Positions 9,704 through 18,532 of a stretch of DNA of 64,000 nt are shown here, piece after piece. The position numbers and the translations under genes are program-made. Source of the stretch: Micromonospora sp. MP36 (lineage in GTDB: Bacteria > Actinomycetota > Actinomycetes > Mycobacteriales > Micromonosporaceae); assembly GCF_008119785.1 (NCBI RefSeq), contig NZ_VSFA01000032.1, positions 1 to 64,000 of the forward strand, in the 5' to 3' direction. How positions within the stretch are numbered: position 1 is the stretch's first letter; every line of letters begins with the position of its first letter. The notes below the pieces were generated by a model, which saw only the letters and a list, made by a program, of their open reading frames with translations, was not told the DNA's origin and did no database searches.

Positions 9704-11845
9704 GTGGACCTGCCCCTGGCCCACCTCGACCGGCCCTTCGACTACCTGGTCCCCGCCGAGCTGGACGCCCAGGCGCTTCCCGGGGTGCGGGTGAAGGTGC
9801 GCTTCGCCGGCCAGCTCGTCGACGGTTGGCTGCTGGAGCGGGTGGCGGAGTCCGACCACCCCCGGCTGGCGTACCTGGAGAAGGTGGTCTCCCCGGTGCC
9901 GGTGCTGGCGCCGGAGGTGGCCCGACTGGCCCGCGCGGTCGCCGACCGGTACGCGGGCAGCCTCGCCGACGTGCTCCGGCTCGCCGTGCCACCCCGGCAC
10001 GCGCGGGTGGAGAAGGACGTCACCGCCGCCGAGCCCGCCGCGCCCGCCGCCGACGGGTCTGCCGCGCCCGCCGCCGACGGGTCTGCCGCGCCTGCCGCCG
10101 ACGGGGACGCCGCGCCTGCCGCCGACGGGTCTGCCGCGCCTGCCGCCGACGGGGACGCCGCGCCTGCCGCCGACGGGTCTGCCGCGGCGGCTCCCGCCGG
10201 GGATGTCGCGCCGGCTCCCGGCGGGCCCGCCGCACCGGCTCCCCGCGTTGACCACGCACCGGCTCCCGTGGGGGACCACGCGCCGGGCGCGGTCGGCCCG
10301 CGCGGGTGGCGGGACTACCCGGCCGGGCTGGCCCTCCTGCGGGCGCTCGCCGACGGGCGGGCGCCGCGCGCGGTCTGGTCCGCGCTGCCCGGGGAGGACT
10401 GGGCGGCCCGCTACGCCGACGCGGTCGCCGCCACCGTGGTCGGTGGCCGGGGCGCGGTGGTCGTGGTGGCCGACGCCCGGGACCTGGACCGCCTCGACGC
10501 CGCCCTGACCGGCTTGCTCGGGCCGGGGCGGCACGTCTGCCTCTCCGCCGCGCTCGGCCCGGCCCGGCGCTACCGGGCCTTCCTGGCCGCCCTGGGGGGC
10601 GACGTGCCCGTGGTGATCGGCACCCGGGCGGCGATGTTCGCCCCGGCCCACCGGCTCGGCCTGGTGGCGATCTGGGACGACGGCGACGACCTGCACGCCG
10701 AGCCGCGGGCGCCCTACCCGCACGCCCGGGAGGTGCTGCTCACCCGGGCCCAGCTCGCCGGCGCGGCCGCGCTGGTCGGCGGGTACGCACGTACGGCCGA
10801 GGCCCAGCTGCTGGTGGAGACCGGGTGGGCCCGCGAGGTGGTGGCCGACCGGGCGACCGTACGGGCCCGGATGCCGGCGATCGCGCCGGCCGGGGACGAC
10901 CCGCACCTGGCCCGGGACCCCGGCGCGGCCTCCGCCCGGCTGCCCAGCCTGGCCTGGACCACCGCCCGGGACGCGCTCCGCGCCGACCTTCCGGTGCTGG
11001 TGCAGGTGCCCCGCCGGGGCTATCTGCCCTCGGTCGCCTGCGCCGACTGCCGTACGCCGGCCCGCTGCGCGCACTGCGCCGGCCCGCTCGCGTTGCCGGC
11101 CGCCGACGGGGTGCCCGCCTGCCGCTGGTGCGGCCGGGTCGCCGCGGCGTACGCCTGCCCGGAGTGCGGTGGACGGCGGCTGCGCGCCGCGGTCACCGGC
11201 GCCCGGCGGACCGCCGAGGAGCTGGGGCGTGCCTTCCCGGGGGTGCCGGTCCGCACCTCGGGGCGGGAGGAGGTGCTGAGCACGGTGCCGGGCGGGGCCG
11301 GCCTGGTGATCGCCACGCCTGGCGCGGAGCCGGTCGCCGAGGGCGGCTACGGCGCGGTGCTGCTGCTCGACTCGTGGGCCCTGCTCACCCGGGCCGACCT
11401 GCGGGCCGGGGAGGAGGCGCTGCGCCGCTGGCAGGCCGCGGCCGCCCTGGCCCGGCCGGGCGCGGCGGGCGGCCGGGTGGTGGTGGTCGCCGACGGCGCC
11501 CTGGCGCCGGTGCAGGCGCTGCTGCGCTGGGACGCGGCCTGGTTCGCCGCCCGGGAACTGGCCGAGCGCCGTGAGCTGGGTTTCCCGCCGGCGGTACGGA
11601 TGGCCAGCGTCACCGGCGCGGCGGACGCGGTGGCGGACCTGCTCGCCGGGGCCCGGCTGCCGGACGGGGCGGAGGTGCTCGGCCCGGTCCCCGCCGACGA
11701 GGGGCGGGAGCGGATGCTGGTCCGGGTGCCCCGGGCCCGGGCAGCCGCGTTGGCCGAGGCGCTGCACGCGGCCGCCGGGCAACGCAGCGCCCGCAAGGCG
11801 GTCGATCCGGTCCGCCTCCAGGTCGACCCGCTCAGCCTCTTCTGA
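9704..11845 (+). CDS. priA: Replication restart protein PriA, non-helicase actinobacterial form
   Basis: A PriA (primosomal protein N') homologue. The N-terminal DNA-binding domain is clear (LPLAHLDRPFDYLVPAEL, VRVKVRFAGQLVDGWLLER), as is the zinc-binding region with paired cysteines (CADCRTPARCAHC, CRWCGRVAAAYACPECGG). No Walker A GxGKT or DEAD/DEAH box is present where helicase motifs should be. This is the known actinobacterial condition, so it probably supports replisome loading without unwinding. Residues about 112-205 are an Ala/Pro/Asp/Gly linker built on 24-bp tandem repeats. The start is uncertain: GTG 9704 is the first usual codon but leaves a short N-terminus, and homology seems to begin a few residues upstream. 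Confidence 0.85.
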   Translation: MDLPLAHLDRPFDYLVPAELDAQALPGVRVKVRFAGQLVDGWLLERVAESDHPRLAYLEKVVSPVPVLAPEVARLARAVADRYAGSLADVLRLAVPPRHARVEKDVTAAEPAAPAADGSAAPAADGSAAPAADGDAAPAADGSAAPAADGDAAPAADGSAAAAPAGDVAPAPGGPAAPAPRVDHAPAPVGDHAPGAVGPRGWRDYPAGLALLRALADGRAPRAVWSALPGEDWAARYADAVAATVVGGRGAVVVVADARDLDRLDAALTGLLGPGRHVCLSAALGPARRYRAFLAALGGDVPVVIGTRAAMFAPAHRLGLVAIWDDGDDLHAEPRAPYPHAREVLLTRAQLAGAAALVGGYARTAEAQLLVETGWAREVVADRATVRARMPAIAPAGDDPHLARDPGAASARLPSLAWTTARDALRADLPVLVQVPRRGYLPSVACADCRTPARCAHCAGPLALPAADGVPACRWCGRVAAAYACPECGGRRLRAAVTGARRTAEELGRAFPGVPVRTSGREEVLSTVPGGAGLVIATPGAEPVAEGGYGAVLLLDSWALLTRADLRAGEEALRRWQAAAALARPGAAGGRVVVVADGALAPVQALLRWDAAWFAARELAERRELGFPPAVRMASVTGAADAVADLLAGARLPDGAEVLGPVPADEGRERMLVRVPRARAAALAEALHAAAGQRSARKAVDPVRLQVDPLSLF
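10037..10180 (+). repeat. Six 24-bp tandem repeats inside priA
   Basis: Six in-frame copies of a 24-bp unit encode AAPAADG followed by Ser, Ser, Asp, Ser, Asp, Ser. Copies differ at a C/T wobble and at the last codon (TCT or GAC). They lie in the linker between the DNA-binding domain and the rest of PriA, and their near identity indicates recent slippage. Confidence 0.9.
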
Positions 11846-11960
11846 CCCCGGCCGCCGGGTGACGTCGCGCACCGGATTCGTCGCCGACGGTGTTGACCAG
11901 GGCCTTGTCGCACACCTCGTGCGGCAAATGGGTAGAGACTGAGTGGTAGCATCGCCCGTC

Positions 11961-12134
11961 ATGCCCGGGCGTACGACTGCTCCAGGTCGCGACGCGGCGC
12001 CAGCCGCGCGAAGCTGGGGTGGCCGGACGACTGCGCCAGGTCGGGGTGCGGCGTCAGCCGTGCCGCGCTGGAGCGGTCGAGGCGCCAAATCGATGATGTC
12101 AATCAGCCGGCGATCAGGGGTGGACCAGTCGTGA
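11961..12134 (+). CDS. Possible 57-aa upstream ORF with internal repeat
   Basis: An ORF of unknown status. A -10-like TAGCAT (11947-11952) lies 8 nt before its ATG, so it could be translated from a leaderless mRNA. Its stop TGA overlaps the GTG start of the following kinase-like gene, which would permit translational coupling. The product is basic and contains two copies of GRTTAPGR(D/G)AA, reflecting a roughly 51-bp imperfect DNA repeat at 11967-12070. No homology is recognised and codon use does not prove coding, so it may be chance. Confidence 0.25.
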   Translation: MPGRTTAPGRDAAPAARSWGGRTTAPGRGAASAVPRWSGRGAKSMMSISRRSGVDQS

Positions 12135-13114
12135 CCGTTCGTCAGTCGATCGTCTTCAACGGTGACCTCGGCAGCGGCAAGAGCACCGTCTCCGTCGAGA
12201 TCGCCAAGCGACTGGGGCTGCGCCGGGTCAGCGTCGGCGACCTCTACCGGCAGATGGCCCAGGAGCGCCAGATGACCGCGCTCCAGCTCAACCTGCACGC
12301 CGAGCTGGACCAGGCCGTCGACGGATACGTCGACCAGCTCCAGCGGGACATCGCCGCCTCCGGCGAGAGCCTGGTGATGGACTCCCGGCTGGCCTGGCAC
12401 TTCTTCACCGACGCGCTCAAGGTGCACATGATCACCGAGCCGAGCGAGGCGGCCCGGCGGGTGCTGGCCCGCCCGTCCGGCCCGGCCGAGAGCTACACCT
12501 CGCTGGCGGAGGCGCGGGCCAAGCTCCGGGAGCGCAGCGAGAGCGAGCGCGGCCGGTTCCTGGTCCGGTACGGCGTCGACAAGGCCCGGCTGCGCAACTA
12601 CGACGTGATCTGCGACACCACCCGGGCCACCCCCGAGCAGGTGATCCAGCACGTCATCGACGTGTACGAGGGACGGCTTGGCGAGGACCTGCTGCGCGAG
12701 GCCCCCCCGCTGCTGCTGCTCGACCCGGCCCGGGTCTACCCGACCGAGGACATCGCCACCCTGCGGGGCCTCTGGGACTCGGAGTTCGTCGGTGACGTGG
12801 CCGTGGCCGGCGACGAGGCGCTGGAACCGCTGACCATCGGCTACACGGGGGAGTACTTCTTCGTGGTCGACGGGCACCGCCGGCTCAGCGCCGCCCTGCA
12901 GAGCGGCTTCCCGCTGGTGCCCGCCCGGCTGGTCGCCGAGGTGGACGAGCCGGTCGTCGGCGGGATGAGCGCGGTCGACTACTTCGCCGCCCAGGTCAAC
13001 CCCAGCCTGATCCACGACTGGGCGGCCGCCCACGGCATCGCGCTGCCGCTGCCCGAGCACGCCCTGCTCGGCGGGGACGCGGTGCTGGCCGGGGAGCCGG
13101 GCGCCGGCGCCTGA
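12131..13114 (+). CDS. Cytidylate-kinase-like P-loop protein with ParB-like C-terminal motif
   Basis: The 327-aa protein begins with a nucleotide kinase fold. The Walker A motif is GDLGSGKST (Lys17), followed by KRLGLRRVSVGDLYRQMAQER as in (d)CMP kinases and an arginine-rich lid-like stretch (ARAKLRERSESERGRFLVRYG). From about residue 190 a second part appears with FFVVDGHRRLSAALQSG. Its DGHRR motif at 247-251 resembles the DGxHR signature of ParB/sulfiredoxin-like nucleotide-binding folds. The combination is unusual and the substrate is unknown. The true cmk is not in the window. The GTG start has AGGGGTGG upstream and overlaps the stop of the preceding small ORF. Confidence 0.65.
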   Translation: MTVRQSIVFNGDLGSGKSTVSVEIAKRLGLRRVSVGDLYRQMAQERQMTALQLNLHAELDQAVDGYVDQLQRDIAASGESLVMDSRLAWHFFTDALKVHMITEPSEAARRVLARPSGPAESYTSLAEARAKLRERSESERGRFLVRYGVDKARLRNYDVICDTTRATPEQVIQHVIDVYEGRLGEDLLREAPPLLLLDPARVYPTEDIATLRGLWDSEFVGDVAVAGDEALEPLTIGYTGEYFFVVDGHRRLSAALQSGFPLVPARLVAEVDEPVVGGMSAVDYFAAQVNPSLIHDWAAAHGIALPLPEHALLGGDAVLAGEPGAGA

Positions 13115-13179
13115 GCCTGGCCGGGTCGCCCGAGCGCCGGGTCCGGCTCACCCTGCGCGGCCACGCGACCCGCCCGTGG

Positions 13180-13204
13180 CCCTCGGTGACGCCGTCACGG
13201 AGGG
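13180..13204 (+). terminator. Hairpin between kinase-like gene and def
   Basis: Arms 13180-13191 and 13193-13204 pair at 11 of 12 positions around a single central base. This gives a compact GC-rich stem without a T-tract. It is placed between two same-strand genes with a -10-like TAGACT (13263-13268) downstream, so it probably ends the upstream transcript. Confidence 0.5.
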
Positions 13205-13307
13205 CGACGTGTCGCCGCGCACCGATCGCGGTACGCCGGCCGGGGCGCCGGTGGCGACTCCGTAGACTGGTGCGGCACCACTCGTTTCAGACAAGGAGCC
13301 ACTCCGC

Positions 13308-13868
13308 GTGACCGTTCAGCCCATCCGTCTGTTCGGGGATCCGGTGCTGCGCACGCCGGCCGACCCGGTGGTCGACTTCGACGCCGAGCTGCGCAAGCTG
13401 ATCGCCGATCTGACCGACACGATGCGCGAGCAGAGCGGTGCCGGCCTGGCCGCGCCGCAGCTCGGGGTGGGCCTGCGGGTGTTCACCTTCGACGTCGACG
13501 ACGTCCTCGGGCACCTGGTCAACCCGGTGCTGGAGTTCCCCGACGAGGAGGAGCAGGACGGCCCGGAGGGCTGCCTGTCCATCCCGGGGCTCTACTTCGA
13601 CACCAAGCGCCGGCAGAACGTCATCGCCAAGGGTTTCAACGGCTACGGGGACCCGCTGCAGATCGTCGGCACCGGCCTGATGGCCCGGTGCGTGCAGCAC
13701 GAGACCGACCACCTCGACGGGGTGCTCTTCGTCGACCGCCTCGACCCGGCCGGCCGGAAGGCGGCCATGAAGGCGATCCGCCAGGCCGACTGGTACGACC
13801 CGGCCACCCCGCCGACCGTCAAGCTGAGCCCGCACGCGGCCGGCAACCCGTTCGGTCTGGGGCGGTGA
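13308..13868 (+). CDS. def: Peptide deformylase
   Basis: A metallo-hydrolase that removes the N-formyl group from nascent proteins. All three signature motifs are present in the 186-aa product: GAGLAAPQLGV (motif 1), EGCLSIPG with the metal-binding Cys (motif 2), and QHETDHLDG with the HExxH-type metal ligands and catalytic Glu (motif 3). The GTG start follows AAGGAG at good spacing. It is 4 bp from fmt, the enzyme that adds the formyl group, so the pair forms a functional operon with rsmB. A TAGACT -10-like hexamer at 13263 is the likely promoter. Confidence 0.97.
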   Translation: MTVQPIRLFGDPVLRTPADPVVDFDAELRKLIADLTDTMREQSGAGLAAPQLGVGLRVFTFDVDDVLGHLVNPVLEFPDEEEQDGPEGCLSIPGLYFDTKRRQNVIAKGFNGYGDPLQIVGTGLMARCVQHETDHLDGVLFVDRLDPAGRKAAMKAIRQADWYDPATPPTVKLSPHAAGNPFGLGR

Positions 13869-13872
13869 CCGG

Positions 13873-14799
13873 GTGCGCCTGATCTTCGCCGGCACGCCGG
13901 CCGTCGCCGTCCCCGCCCTGGACGCCATCGCCGCGTCCCGCCACGAGCTGCTGGCCGTGGTGACCCGTCCCGACGCCCCCGCCGGGCGCGGCCGGGGCCT
14001 GGTCCGTTCGCCGGTCGGCGCCTGGGCCGACGCGCACGGCGTCGAGGTGCTCACCCCGGCGAGACCGCGCGAGCCCGAGTTCCTGGACCGGCTCCGTGAG
14101 CTGGCCCCGGACTGCGTGCCGGTGGTCGCGTACGGCGCGCTGGTGCCGCCGGTGGCGCTGGAGATCCCCCGGGCCGGCTGGATCAACCTGCACTTCTCGC
14201 TGCTGCCCGCCTGGCGCGGCGCGGCCCCCGTGCAGCACGCGGTGCTGCACGGCGACGAGGTGACCGGCGCCAGCGTCTTCCAGCTGGAAGCGGGGCTGGA
14301 CACCGGCCCGGTGTACGGCACGCTCACCGACGAGATCCGCGCCACCGACACCTCCGGTGACCTGCTGGAGCGGCTCGCCCACGCGGGCGCGGGCCTGCTG
14401 GTGGCCGTCCTCGACGCGATCGAGGAGGGCACCGCCCGGGCCGAGCCGCAGCCAGCCGACGGGGTGTCCCTGGCGCCAAAGCTGACCGTCGAGGACGCCC
14501 GGGTCCGCTGGACCGATCCGGCGTTCGCCGTGGACCGGCGGATCCGGGCCTGCACCCCGGCCCCCGGCCCGTGGACCACGTTCCGCGGCGACCGGGTGAA
14601 GCTCGGCCCGGCCACCCCGGTGGCCGACGGCCCGGAGCTGAAGCCGGGCGAGCTGCTGGTCGAGAAGTCCCGAGTCCTCGCCGGCACGGCCACCGTGCCG
14701 GTGCGGCTCGGCGAGGTGCGGGCGGCCGGCAAGAAGGCCATGTCGGCGAGCGACTGGGCGCGCGGCGCCCGGGTCGCCGCCGGCGAGGAGTTCGCGTGA
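13873..14799 (+). CDS. fmt: Methionyl-tRNA formyltransferase
   Basis: It formylates Met-tRNA(fMet) using 10-formyltetrahydrofolate to make initiator tRNA. The 308-aa protein shows the N-terminal LIFAGTPAVAVPALDAIA and the catalytic/folate-binding segment INLHFSLLPAWRGAAPVQHAVLHGD with the conserved Asn, His and downstream Asp (LEAGLDTGPVY). The C-terminal OB-like domain starts near residue 205 (RIRACTPAPGPWTTF). The GTG start sits 4 bp after the def stop, and the stop overlaps the rsmB start (GTGA). Confidence 0.96.
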   Translation: MRLIFAGTPAVAVPALDAIAASRHELLAVVTRPDAPAGRGRGLVRSPVGAWADAHGVEVLTPARPREPEFLDRLRELAPDCVPVVAYGALVPPVALEIPRAGWINLHFSLLPAWRGAAPVQHAVLHGDEVTGASVFQLEAGLDTGPVYGTLTDEIRATDTSGDLLERLAHAGAGLLVAVLDAIEEGTARAEPQPADGVSLAPKLTVEDARVRWTDPAFAVDRRIRACTPAPGPWTTFRGDRVKLGPATPVADGPELKPGELLVEKSRVLAGTATVPVRLGEVRAAGKKAMSASDWARGARVAAGEEFA

Positions 14800-16472
14800 C
14801 GGGGCCGTCGGAGCCCCGCGAGGAGCGCTTCTCCGCCGCCGGTCCGCGCGGCGGGTCGGCCCGGCCGTCCGCCGGAGACCGCGCGGGACGACCCCGCGAC
14901 GGCGACCGCGCTGCCGGGGGCGAGCGCGGTCCGCGGTCCGCGTCCGACGACGCCGGCCGCTCCGGCGGTGGGCGCGGCGACGGGCGGTACGCCGGTCCCG
15001 AGCGGTCCCGGGAAGGCCGCCGGCCGGTCGGCGGCGAGCGGGCCGAGCGCCCGGCCCGGCCGCGCGAGGGGCGCTTCGGCGCCGACCGGCGGGCCGGCCG
15101 CCGCCCCGGCCGACCGGCCGTCGACCTGCCGCGGCACGTGGCGTACCAGGCGATCGCGGCGGTGCACCGGGACGACGCGTACGCCAACCTGGTGCTGCCG
15201 GCCATGCTGCGCGACGAGGGGCTGACCGGCCGGGACGCGGCGTTCGCCACCGAGCTGACCTACGGCACGCTGCGGCACACCGGCACCCTGGACGCGATCA
15301 TCACCGACGCCGCCGGCCGGGACGTGCAGCGGATCGATCCGCCGGTGCGGGACGCGCTGCGGCTCGGGGCGTACCAGCTGCTGCACACTCGGGTTCCGGC
15401 GCACGCGGCGGTCTCCTCGACCGTGGACCTGGTCCGGGCGGTCGGCCCGGGCGCCACCGGCTTCGCCAACGCGGTGCTCCGTGAGATGGCCACCCGCGAC
15501 GTCGACGGCTGGGTGGCGAAGCTGGCCCCGTCGGAGCAGACGGACCCGATCGGCCACCTGGCGCTGGCGTACAGCCATCCGCAGTGGATCGTCCGGGCGT
15601 TCGCCGAGGCGCTCGGCGGTGACCTGGGGGAGACGGCGCGGCTGCTCATCGAGGACAACGAGCGCCCGCCGGTGCACCTGTGCGCCCGGCCGGGCCTGGC
15701 CGACCCGGTCGAGTTGGCCGACGAGGTCGGCGGGGCGCCCGGCGCCTTCTCGCCGTACGCCGTCTATCTGCCCGGTGGGGCGCCGGGGGAGTTGCCGGCG
15801 GTGGCCGAGGGGCGCGCGCACGTCCAGGACGAGGGTTCCCAGCTGGTGGCGAACGCCCTCGCGGTGGCGCCGCTGGACGGCCCGGACGGGCGCTGGCTGG
15901 ACCTGTGCGCCGGGCCCGGTGGCAAGGCCGGCCTGCTCGGCGCCCTCGCCGCGCAGCGCGGCGCCCGGCTCACCGCGGTGGAGGTGGCCGAGCACCGGGC
16001 CCGGCTGGTCGCGCAGGCCACCCGGGGTCTGCCGGTGACCGTGCTGAACACCGACGGGCGGACGGTCGGCTCGGATCCGAAGTTGCCGGAGGGCCACTTC
16101 GACCGGGTGTTGGTCGACGCCCCGTGCACCGGGCTCGGTTCGTTGCGCCGGCGGCCCGAGTCCCGCTGGCGCCGGCAGCCGTCGGACCTGCCGCCGCTGA
16201 CCCGCCTGCAGCGGGAACTGCTCGCCGCGGCGCTGCGCGCGGTCCGTCCGGGCGGGCTGGTCGCCTATGTGACCTGCTCGCCGCACACGGTGGAGACGCA
16301 CGTGACGGTGACCGAGGCGTCCCGCCGGGCCGGGTTCCCGGTCGACTTCGTCGATGCCCGGTCGCTGCTGCCCGCTGGTATGCCGGGGCTCGGGGACGGG
16401 CCGACGGTGCAGCTCTGGCCGCAGCGGCACGGCACCGACGCGATGTTCCTGGCGGTGCTGCGCAAGGGCTGA
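14796..16472 (+). CDS. rsmB: 16S rRNA (cytosine-C5)-methyltransferase RsmB
   Basis: The Sun/RsmB enzyme methylates C967 (E. coli numbering) of 16S rRNA with SAM. In the 558-aa product a NusB-like domain (AYQAIAAVHRDDAYANLVLP onwards, about residues 115-250) precedes the methyltransferase domain. The latter has the SAM-binding WLDLCAGPGGKAGLLGALAA and the two catalytic cysteine motifs DAPCTGLGSLRRRP and VTCSPHTVET. The first about 110 residues are a long Arg/Gly/Asp-rich disordered extension. The GTG start overlaps the fmt stop, and the extension contains no better start. Confidence 0.93.
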   Translation: MTGPSEPREERFSAAGPRGGSARPSAGDRAGRPRDGDRAAGGERGPRSASDDAGRSGGGRGDGRYAGPERSREGRRPVGGERAERPARPREGRFGADRRAGRRPGRPAVDLPRHVAYQAIAAVHRDDAYANLVLPAMLRDEGLTGRDAAFATELTYGTLRHTGTLDAIITDAAGRDVQRIDPPVRDALRLGAYQLLHTRVPAHAAVSSTVDLVRAVGPGATGFANAVLREMATRDVDGWVAKLAPSEQTDPIGHLALAYSHPQWIVRAFAEALGGDLGETARLLIEDNERPPVHLCARPGLADPVELADEVGGAPGAFSPYAVYLPGGAPGELPAVAEGRAHVQDEGSQLVANALAVAPLDGPDGRWLDLCAGPGGKAGLLGALAAQRGARLTAVEVAEHRARLVAQATRGLPVTVLNTDGRTVGSDPKLPEGHFDRVLVDAPCTGLGSLRRRPESRWRRQPSDLPPLTRLQRELLAAALRAVRPGGLVAYVTCSPHTVETHVTVTEASRRAGFPVDFVDARSLLPAGMPGLGDGPTVQLWPQRHGTDAMFLAVLRKG

Positions 16473-16500
16473 GCCCGCGCGGACCGTCGCCACCCCCGCC

Positions 16501-16531
16501 GACCCGGGGCACGCCGAGCGTGCCCCGGGTC
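16501..16531 (+). terminator. Terminator after rsmB
   Basis: A perfect 14-bp inverted repeat (16501-16514 with 16518-16531) around the loop CGA lies 28 nt after the rsmB stop. It lacks a T-tract, as is common in high-GC actinomycetes. Confidence 0.75.
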
Positions 16532-16743
16532 GCGCCGTCCTGGGGTACCCCGTCGGCCGGTACGACCGTTCCGCCGGCAGGTGCTAAAGAGGGCGAACGT
16601 CCACCGGTTGTGACACCCCGTTGACTTCATTCATTGACGCGTGTCACTGTTCCCGTCACCGGTCCGTCGACGTCGGCGCTCCCACCGGAGCCCACCGGTC
16701 GTGCCACCCCGCCCGCTCGCCCCGACCCCCACGAGGAGTCCTC

Positions 16744-18480
16744 ATGAGACGCCGCACCCCGACCGCGGGCCTCGCGCTCGCCCTCTTCGCCGCCATGACG
16801 GCGACCCTGGCCGGCGCGCCCGCCTCCGCCGCCCCCGCGCCGGTGGCCGCCGCACCGGCCCTCGCCCTCGCCGCGCCGGACATCTCGGTGACCAACGTGC
16901 AGGCCCACCTCACCCAGCTCAACACCATCGCCACCAACAACGGGGGCAACCGGCGGGCCGGTTCGGCCGGCTACAGCGCCTCGGTCGCCTACGTGAAGGG
17001 CAAGCTCCAGGCCGCCGGCTACACGGTCACCGAACAGACCTGCACCACCTGCACCTACCCCGGCAGCAACCTGATCGCCGAGTGGCCGCAGGGCCCCGCC
17101 GACCAGGTGGTCATGTTCGGCGCCCACCTGGACAGCGTCTCCGCCGGGCCCGGCATCAACGACAACGGCTCCGGCTCGGCGACCCTGCTGGAGAACGCGC
17201 TGGTGCTCGCCGCGCAGAACCCGACCATGACCAAGCGGGTCCGGTTCGCCTGGTGGAACGGCGAGGAACAGGGCCTGCAGGGCTCCACGTTCTACGTCAA
17301 CCAGCTCAGCGCCACCCAGCGGGGCTACATCAAGGGCTACTACAACTTCGACATGGTCGCCTCGCCCAACGGCGGTTACTTCATCAACCGGGTGACCTCC
17401 ACCACGGCCGCCCCGCTGAAGGCGTACTGGGACTCGCTCAACCTGCAGCCGGAGGAGAACACCGAGGGGCAGGGCCGGTCCGACGACTACTCGTTCGCCA
17501 ACGCCGGCATCCCCACCTCTGGCTACGCCGCCGGCGCCAGCTACACCAAGACCACGGCGCAGGCCAGCAAGTGGGGCGGCACCGCGGGCGCGGCGTACGA
17601 CGGCTGCTACCACCGCTCCTGCGACACCACCGGCAACATCAACGCGACGATCCTCAACCGCAGCGCGGACGGCGTCGCGTACGCGATCTGGCAGCTCGCG
17701 GTCGGCGGCACCCCGACCAACGACTTCTCCGTCTCGGTGAGCCCGACCTCGGGCACCGTGGCCCGGGGCGGCTCCACCACCGCAACCGTCAGCACCGCCA
17801 CCACCAGCGGCAGCGCCCAGCCGGTCAGCCTGTCGGCCTCCGGCGCGCCGAGCGGCGTGACGGTGAGCTTCAGCCCGTCTTCGGTCACCTCGGGCGGCTC
17901 GGCCACGATGACCGTCACCACCTCGTCGACCGCCGCCACCGGCACCTGGACCATCACGGTGACCGGCACCGGCTCGGTCACCCACAGCACCAGCTACAGC
18001 CTCACCGTGACCGGCACCGGCGGCTGCGCCGGCGGGCAGCTCATCGGCAACAGCAGCTTCGAGTCCGGCACCAGCCCGTGGACCGCCACCTCCGGCGTGA
18101 TCACCAGTTCGTCGGGCCAGGCGGCCCGCACCGGGTCGTACAAGGCGTGGCTGGACGGGTACGGCAGCAGCCACACCGACACCCTGTCGCAGTCGGTGAC
18201 CCTCCCGGCCGGGTGCGCCAGCTACACCCTCGCGTTCTGGCTGCACATCGACACCGCCGAGACCACGACGTCGACGGCGTACGACAAGCTGACCGTGCAG
18301 GTCGGCACGACCACGCTGGCGACGTACTCGAACCTGAACGCCGCCGCCGGCTACCAGCAGCGCACCTTCAACCTGGCCGCGTACGCCGGGCAGACGGTGA
18401 CGCTGAAGTGGACCGGTGTGGAGGACGTCTCGCTGCAGACCAGCTTCGTCCTCGACGACGTGACGCTGCAGGTCGGCTGA
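16744..18480 (+). CDS. Secreted M28 zinc aminopeptidase with C-terminal accessory domains
   Basis: A 578-aa exported aminopeptidase of the Streptomyces griseus type. A signal peptide is evident (MRRR, hydrophobic core, cleavage near APASAAPA). The M28 catalytic domain spans about 45-325. It has the zinc ligands His128 and Asp130 in GAHLDS, a shared Asp in PGINDNGSGS, the general base/ligand pair Glu174-Glu175 in WNGEEQG, NFDMVAS, and SDDYSFANAGIPT. A Ser/Thr-rich Ig-like domain follows (about 330-430), then a C-terminal carbohydrate-binding-like beta-sandwich beginning NSSFESGTSPW. The ATG has GAGGAG upstream. The gene is monocistronic, bounded by terminators on both sides. Confidence 0.92.
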   Translation: MRRRTPTAGLALALFAAMTATLAGAPASAAPAPVAAAPALALAAPDISVTNVQAHLTQLNTIATNNGGNRRAGSAGYSASVAYVKGKLQAAGYTVTEQTCTTCTYPGSNLIAEWPQGPADQVVMFGAHLDSVSAGPGINDNGSGSATLLENALVLAAQNPTMTKRVRFAWWNGEEQGLQGSTFYVNQLSATQRGYIKGYYNFDMVASPNGGYFINRVTSTTAAPLKAYWDSLNLQPEENTEGQGRSDDYSFANAGIPTSGYAAGASYTKTTAQASKWGGTAGAAYDGCYHRSCDTTGNINATILNRSADGVAYAIWQLAVGGTPTNDFSVSVSPTSGTVARGGSTTATVSTATTSGSAQPVSLSASGAPSGVTVSFSPSSVTSGGSATMTVTTSSTAATGTWTITVTGTGSVTHSTSYSLTVTGTGGCAGGQLIGNSSFESGTSPWTATSGVITSSSGQAARTGSYKAWLDGYGSSHTDTLSQSVTLPAGCASYTLAFWLHIDTAETTTSTAYDKLTVQVGTTTLATYSNLNAAAGYQQRTFNLAAYAGQTVTLKWTGVEDVSLQTSFVLDDVTLQVG

Positions 18481-18490
18481 CCGGCCGACG

Positions 18491-18525
18491 GGGGCGGGGC
18501 CGACCGACCGGGTCGGCCCCGCCCC
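18491..18525. terminator. Bidirectional terminator between convergent genes
   Basis: A perfect 15-bp GC-only-type stem (18491-18505 with 18511-18525) with a 5-nt loop lies between the aminopeptidase stop (18480) and the stop of the convergent lipoprotein gene (18533). It can serve both strands. Confidence 0.85.
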
Positions 18526-18532
18526 GCCCGGC

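Noticed and set aside
10037..10180. A CRISPR array at the regularly spaced repeats
   Set aside because: The repeats are 24 bp, contiguous without spacers and in frame within priA.
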